A stretch of 5,743 bases of DNA from Rickettsiales bacterium (GTDB taxonomy: Bacteria > Pseudomonadota > Alphaproteobacteria > TMED109), in assembly GCA_002720125.1 (NCBI GenBank), contig PBGQ01000032.1, forward strand, positions 1-5,743. The letters run 5' to 3'. Below, in pieces: positions 1-5,743 of the stretch. Positions within the stretch are counted from its first letter, which is position 1, and each line of letters opens with the position of its first letter. The notes below the pieces were generated by a model that was not told the origin of the DNA, ran no database searches, and saw only the letters and a list, made by a program, of their open reading frames with translations. The translations under genes and the position numbers were made by a program.

Positions 1-1123
1 AGATAAAGAATTAATAGAAGCGGCAATTAATGGAATGCTTCAGTCTTTAGACCCGCATTCTAGTTATTTAAACTCAGAAAGTTTTGATGAGATGAAAGTT
101 CAGACTAAAGGAGAATTTGGAGGATTAGGTATAGAAGTTACAATGGAAAATGGTTTAGTAAAAGTAGTATCACCCATTGATGAGACTCCAGCACAAAAAG
201 CTGGAATACAGTCAGGTGATTACATTTCACACATAGATGAGGAACCAGTAATGGGTTTGAGTTTATCGGAAGCAGTAGATAAAATGAGAGGTCCTGTTAA
301 TACTTCTATCTTAATTACTATTATAAGAGAAGATACTGAAGCTTTTGATGTTAAGTTAGTAAGAGATATAATAAAAATCAAATCTGTAAAAATAAGTGTA
401 AAAGAGGATGTAGGATATTTAAGAATAACTTCTTTTACTCAAAAAACTCACAAAAATTTAATAAAAGGATTTAAAGAATTAAAAAAAGAGATGAATGGAA
501 ATATGAAAGGATTAGTCCTAGATCTTAGAAACAATCCTGGAGGCCTTTTAGACCAAGCCGTTTCTGTTTCTGATGCTTTTTTGGATAGAGGAGAAATTGT
601 TTCTACGCGAGGAAGAGAAACTAACTCTGAACAAAGATATAATGCAACTAAAGGAGATATAACAGATGGAATCCCCATTGTAGTTTTAATAAATAGTGGA
701 TCTGCATCAGCATCTGAAATTGTTGCTGGTGCTTTACAAGACCATAAAAGAGGAATATTGATGGGAACTCAAACATTCGGAAAAGGTTCCGTTCAAACTA
801 TAATACCTGTTACAAGCAAAGGGGCAATTAGGCTTACTACAGCAAAGTACTATACTCCTTCAGGAAAATCTATACAGGCAAAAGGAATTGATCCTGATAT
901 TTTTGTTCCTCAATCAAAATTGGAAGTATTGGAAAAAAATACTAATAGAAAAGAGTCTGATTTACGAGGTCATTTGGAAAAAGAGAATTCTGATACTAAG
1001 AACGAAGAGAATGAAGTAGAAAAAATAAAGCCATTAGCTTCAGAAGATTATCAACTAGACAGAGCTATTGATTTGATTAGATCAATAAATGTTTATGAGA
1101 GCATAAAGAAAAGCTCATCATGA
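1..1123 (+). CDS. ctpA: Carboxyl-terminal processing protease (S41 family), 5'-truncated by window edge
   Basis: Periplasmic serine protease of the CtpA/Prc family, which trims or degrades envelope proteins from their C-termini. The reading frame is open from base 2, and the 11 codons before the first ATG (position 35) continue the family motif ending in GMLQSLDPHSSYL. The ATG is therefore internal and the gene starts outside the window; the signal peptide and N-terminal helices are not visible. Counting from the Met at 35, a PDZ domain lies at about 28-105 (GGLGIEV loop at 29-35) and the S41 core at about 125-290, with LDLRNNPGG at 162-170. The expected catalytic residues are present: Ser225 in SASEI, Lys250 in TFGKG (25 residues apart, as in E. 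coli Prc S430/K455), and Asp236 in the LQD motif. A charged Lys/Glu/Asn-rich linker (about 296-332) precedes the usual C-terminal helix (LDRAIDLIRS). The stop codon overlaps rppH by 4 bp. Family assignment is firm; the substrates are unknown. Confidence 0.96.
   Translation, partial: DKELIEAAINGMLQSLDPHSSYLNSESFDEMKVQTKGEFGGLGIEVTMENGLVKVVSPIDETPAQKAGIQSGDYISHIDEEPVMGLSLSEAVDKMRGPVNTSILITIIREDTEAFDVKLVRDIIKIKSVKISVKEDVGYLRITSFTQKTHKNLIKGFKELKKEMNGNMKGLVLDLRNNPGGLLDQAVSVSDAFLDRGEIVSTRGRETNSEQRYNATKGDITDGIPIVVLINSGSASASEIVAGALQDHKRGILMGTQTFGKGSVQTIIPVTSKGAIRLTTAKYYTPSGKSIQAKGIDPDIFVPQSKLEVLEKNTNRKESDLRGHLEKENSDTKNEENEVEKIKPLASEDYQLDRAIDLIRSINVYESIKKSSS
1120..1123 (+). other. ATGA start/stop overlap coupling ctpA to rppH
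   Basis: The rppH start codon shares bases with the ctpA TGA stop (ATGA). The nearest purine-rich element, GAGAG at 1097-1101, is 18 bases from the start, too far to be a normal ribosome binding site. The arrangement implies one transcript and reinitiation of terminating ribosomes. The overlap is seen directly; the coupling is inferred. Confidence 0.8.
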
Positions 1124-1614
1124 TATCCCATTCACAATACTTTGAAAAAGGATGGAGAATTAGTGTTGGAATAGTACTTTTGAATGACAAAAGGAAGATA
1201 TTTATGGGCGAAAGAATAGATAATCAAGGAGCTTGGCAAATGCCTCAGGGTGGAGTAAACATAACTTCTAATGAAAAGTTATTTGATGCGGCTAAAAGAG
1301 AATTGTATGAAGAAACTGGAGTTAAAAATGTTCAATTCTTGTGTGAAAGTAAAAATTGGTATTATTATAAATTACCTGAACATCTAAGCAGTAGGTTGTG
1401 GCGAGGAAAATTCATAGGACAAAAACAGAGATGGTTTGTTTTTAATTTTCTTGGCATTGATAGAGAAATAAATATAAGATGTTTTAAAAAACCAGAATTT
1501 AGTAACTGGAAGTGGGTCAGTCCTGAAATGGTTTCTAAAGAAATTATTAGTTTTAAGAAAGAAATTTACAACAAAGTACTTCTTGAATTCAAAGATTATA
1601 TAAATCCTAACTGA
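1120..1614 (+). CDS. rppH: RNA 5'-pyrophosphohydrolase (Nudix hydrolase)
   Basis: Cytoplasmic Nudix enzyme of the RppH/IalA group. Characterised members remove pyrophosphate from 5'-triphosphorylated RNA, priming it for RNase E-type decay; some also act on dinucleoside polyphosphates. The 164-residue length fits the family. Landmarks are VGIVLLN at 16-22, WQMPQGG at 39-45, the catalytic core RELYEETG at 60-67 with Glu52 seven residues before it, the RppH-type LWRGKFIGQKQRWFVF block at 93-108, and PEFSNWKWV at 125-133. The segment between GG and REL is two residues longer than in the standard Nudix box, but the metal-binding glutamates are intact. The ATG start overlaps the ctpA stop as ATGA. 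No good Shine-Dalgarno sequence lies at normal spacing, so translation is probably coupled to ctpA. The gene converges on atpC with a 5-base gap. Assignment to RppH rather than another Nudix enzyme rests on the flanking blocks and the ctpA neighbour. Confidence 0.95.
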   Translation: MISHSQYFEKGWRISVGIVLLNDKRKIFMGERIDNQGAWQMPQGGVNITSNEKLFDAAKRELYEETGVKNVQFLCESKNWYYYKLPEHLSSRLWRGKFIGQKQRWFVFNFLGIDREINIRCFKKPEFSNWKWVSPEMVSKEIISFKKEIYNKVLLEFKDYINPN

Positions 1615-1619
1615 TTAAA
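1615..1619. other. Five-base convergent junction between rppH and atpC
   Basis: The TGA of rppH ends at 1614 and the TAA of atpC (minus strand) begins at 1620, leaving TTAAA between two converging transcription units. No GC-rich inverted repeat with a U-tract is visible here or in the adjoining gene ends. Any terminator must lie inside the opposing coding sequence or depend on Rho or another factor. Confidence 0.85.
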
Positions 1620-2018
1620 TTAAAAACTTATCTGATATTCTTCTTCCAGAATTTTTTTCTTTAACAACAATTTATTTAATAAAGTTGAGTCTTTTGCATT
1701 ATTAAGACTTTCATCTATAGTTTTTAATTCTTTTTTTAAAATATTCTTATCGATTTGATTGGGCTCTTTGATATAATCTACTAAAATTAAGCATAAATTC
1801 TCTGCAACTTTTACAAATCCACCGCCTACAAAAAATATTTTTTCTACTTTTTGCTTATTATAAATTTCAATTTTACCCGGTCTTAAAAAAGTTACAAGTG
1901 GTGAATGATCCTTCATAGCAGCAAAATAACCTTCCTCAGCAGGTACTACTACCATTTCTGTTGTACCACTGTAGTACTCTTTTTCAGGAGAAATTAATTT
2001 TAGTTCTAATTCAGTCAA
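1620..2018 (-). CDS. atpC: F1 ATP synthase epsilon subunit
   Basis: Epsilon subunit of the F-type ATP synthase, part of the central rotor stalk. It links gamma to the c-ring and, in many bacteria, restrains ATP hydrolysis. The protein is 132 residues, normal for the family. Residues 1-86 form the N-terminal beta-sandwich: VVVPAEEGYF at 23-32, HSPLVTFLRPG at 38-48 and the FVGGGFVKV block at 63-71. Residues 88-130 form the Lys/Glu/Leu-rich C-terminal helical hairpin. The start is TTG: an in-frame TAG lies four codons upstream, no ATG or GTG intervenes, and the next in-frame ATG (residue 22) would remove the first beta strands. The gene follows the atpD stop by 4 bases. A possible Shine-Dalgarno AAGGAAG (2031-2037) lies in the end of atpD, 12 bases from the start, so translation is probably coupled and modest. 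This is the last gene of the F1 operon. Confidence 0.96.
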   Translation of the reverse strand: MTELELKLISPEKEYYSGTTEMVVVPAEEGYFAAMKDHSPLVTFLRPGKIEIYNKQKVEKIFFVGGGFVKVAENLCLILVDYIKEPNQIDKNILKKELKTIDESLNNAKDSTLLNKLLLKKKILEEEYQISF

Positions 2019-2022
2019 TTTA

Positions 2023-4334
<2,312 letters not shown>

Positions 4335-4335
4335 A

Positions 4336-5743
4336 TTAGTTATTTAATCCTGACAAAAATTTTTGCTTAATTTCTTCTATAGCTTTTTTAATTTCTGAAT
4401 TAAGTTTATCATCTAAGGTAAGCTTAGTTCTTAAATTTTTAAATAACTTATCATGTTTACTTTTAAATTCTTTTATTAGAAATTCTTCAAATTTTCCAAC
4501 TTTTGCTATTTCTAAGTCATCAAGAAATCCGTTTACTCCTGAAAAAATAATAATAATTTGTTCTTCTACTGTTAATGGAGAATATTGCGATTGCTTTAGC
4601 AATTCAGTTAGCCTTGCACCTCTATTTAAAAGTTTCTGTGTAGACACATCTAAATCTGAACCAAATTGAGCAAATGCTGCCATTTCTCTGTATTGAGCTA
4701 ATTCTAGTTTTATAGACCCAGAAATCTGTTTCATAGCTTTCACCTGCGCCGCAGATCCAACCCTACTTACAGATAAACCAACATTTATAGCTGGCCTAAT
4801 ACCTTGATAAAAAAGATCAGTTTCTAAAAAAATTTGTCCGTCTGTAATAGATATAACATTGGTAGGAATATATGCTGATACATCTCCTGCCTGAGTTTCA
4901 ATTATTGGTAAAGCAGTTAGTGATCCAGATCCATGTTCTTTATTTAATTTTGCAGCCCTCTCTAACAGTCTTGAATGCAAATAAAAAACATCTCCTGGAT
5001 ATGCTTCTCTACCAGGTGGTCTTCTTAATAGTAAAGACATTTGCCTATAAGCTACTGCTTGTTTTGATAGATCATCATATATTATTAAAGCATGCATTCC
5101 GTTATCTCTAAACCATTCACCTATAGTACATCCTGTGTAAGGTGCAAGGTACTGTAATGGAGCAGGGTCTGAAGCAGTAGCCGCTATAACCACGGTATAG
5201 TCCATAGCGCCCTGTTCCTCTAGCGTTTTTACTATCTGAGCCACAGTCGACCTTTTTTGACCAATAGAAACATAAATACAAAATAGTTTTTCTTTATCTG
5301 TTTTTTCCTTATTTAATTCTTTTTGATTAATAATAGTATCTATTGCAACCGCTGTCTTTCCTGTTTGCCTATCGCCTATAATCAACTCTCTTTGTCCTCT
5401 ACCAATAGGAACTAGTGCATCAATAGCCTTTAAACCTGTTTGCATGGGCTCAGAAACTGACTCTCTAGGTATTATGCCTGGAGCTCTTACATCTACAGTT
5501 CTTCTCTCCTTGGATTTAATTTTGGTTTTACCATCAATTTCATTTCCTAAACCTCCTAAAACCCTTCCTAAAAGTTCTTTACCAACCACAGTATCGACAA
5601 TCCTTCCTGTTCTCTTTACTGTATCTCCTTCTTTGATATTTCTATCATCTCCAAATATAACCACCCCAACATTGTCTTCTTCTAGGTTTAATGCCATACC
5701 CTGGGTTTTATCATCAAATTCAACCATTTCTCCCGCACTAACC
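4336..5743 (-). CDS. atpA: F1 ATP synthase alpha subunit, 5'-truncated by window edge
   Basis: Alpha subunit of F1: three copies bind nucleotide at non-catalytic sites and supply the arginine finger to the neighbouring beta site. The frame stays open to the edge; codons before the ATG at 5727 read VSAGE, continuing the family motif (V)SAGEMVEF. That ATG is therefore internal, and roughly 40-50 N-terminal residues lie outside the window. Counting from it, Walker A GDRQTGKT is at 118-125, Walker B ALIIYDD at 213-219, [20 protein letters not shown] at 227-246, and the arginine finger Arg322 in [10 protein letters not shown] (319-328). The loop after INQK (132-148) has the longer form seen in alphaproteobacterial and mitochondrial alpha chains, followed by [11 protein letters not shown] (154-164), a useful lineage marker. 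The Lys/Glu-rich C-terminal helical domain ends at 463. atpG follows after one base. atpH is expected upstream, off the window. Confidence 0.98.
   Translation of the reverse strand, partial: VSAGEMVEFDDKTQGMALNLEEDNVGVVIFGDDRNIKEGDTVKRTGRIVDTVVGKELLGRVLGGLGNEIDGKTKIKSKERRTVDVRAPGIIPRESVSEPMQTGLKAIDALVPIGRGQRELIIGDRQTGKTAVAIDTIINQKELNKEKTDKEKLFCIYVSIGQKRSTVAQIVKTLEEQGAMDYTVVIAATASDPAPLQYLAPYTGCTIGEWFRDNGMHALIIYDDLSKQAVAYRQMSLLLRRPPGREAYPGDVFYLHSRLLERAAKLNKEHGSGSLTALPIIETQAGDVSAYIPTNVISITDGQIFLETDLFYQGIRPAINVGLSVSRVGSAAQVKAMKQISGSIKLELAQYREMAAFAQFGSDLDVSTQKLLNRGARLTELLKQSQYSPLTVEEQIIIIFSGVNGFLDDLEIAKVGKFEEFLIKEFKSKHDKLFKNLRTKLTLDDKLNSEIKKAIEEIKQKFLSGLNN
4348..4351 (-). promoter_or_regulatory. 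Weak, long-spaced ribosome binding site candidate of atpG
   Basis: AGGA on the minus strand within the last codons of atpA, 13 bases before the atpG ATG. This is longer than the usual optimum, so initiation at atpG probably relies mainly on ribosomes ending at the atpA stop one base away. Confidence 0.4.

Noticed and set aside
448..678. 76-codon minus-strand frame inside ctpA, and similar plus-strand frames at 2936-3121, 3979-4203 and 4872-5111
   Set aside because: All lie wholly within well-identified genes on the opposite strand, with no recognisable protein features.
1583..1592. Perfect 10-base palindrome TTGAATTCAA in rppH
   Set aside because: It lies in coding sequence, has no loop and no partner copy in the window, and matches no operator position. 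Likely chance.
1591..1608. Possible minus-strand terminator for the atp operon: AGGATT/AATCTT hairpin inside rppH
   Set aside because: The 6-bp stem has one G-C pair and one G-U wobble and is followed by only three T, so it is too weak to call.
1631..1658. Possible terminator for rppH: TCTG/CAGA pairing followed by a run of seven T
   Set aside because: The stem is only 4 bp with a 12-base loop and lies in atpC coding sequence. In DNA this AT-rich, such an arrangement is expected by chance.

Overview
The window is an ordinary, very compact stretch of a low-GC alphaproteobacterial chromosome. The DNA is visibly AT-rich (about one third G+C by eye; not computed), and the lysine- and asparagine-rich linkers show this at protein level. 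The alphaproteobacterial assignment rests on three things: ATP synthase alpha and beta subunits that are strikingly mitochondrion-like, an F1 operon order of A-G-D-C, and the neighbouring pair ctpA-rppH. The strong AT bias and near absence of intergenic DNA suggest a streamlined lineage such as a SAR11-like or other small-genome marine alphaproteobacterium. That last step is inference and cannot be settled from this sequence alone.

Layout: positions 1-1614 (+ strand) hold the 3' part of ctpA, a periplasmic PDZ/S41 carboxyl-terminal processing protease cut by the window edge. It overlaps by 4 bp the complete rppH gene, a Nudix RNA 5'-pyrophosphohydrolase. Positions 1620-5743 (- strand) hold the distal part of the F1 ATP synthase operon, transcribed towards rppH: atpA (alpha, cut at its 5' end by the window edge), atpG (gamma), atpD (beta) and atpC (epsilon). 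The two transcription units converge with only 5 bases between the rppH and atpC stop codons. The longest non-coding stretch anywhere is 14 bases, so there is no room for a hidden gene, RNA gene or regulatory region outside coding sequence.

Function: the four atp products form most of the catalytic F1 head (alpha3 beta3 gamma epsilon). The delta subunit gene would be expected just beyond the right edge, and the membrane F0 genes are usually elsewhere in alphaproteobacteria. All the catalytic signatures that can be checked are intact. ctpA and rppH concern envelope proteolysis and mRNA turnover; they are linked to the atp operon by position, not by pathway.

I see no mobile element, CRISPR array, tRNA/rRNA, phage or defence gene, and no evidence of a previously undescribed system. 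Second-look items are small: a two-residue insertion in the RppH Nudix loop, a forced TTG start for atpC, translation signals along the operon that differ in a way that could fit subunit stoichiometry, and a convergent junction with no recognisable terminator.
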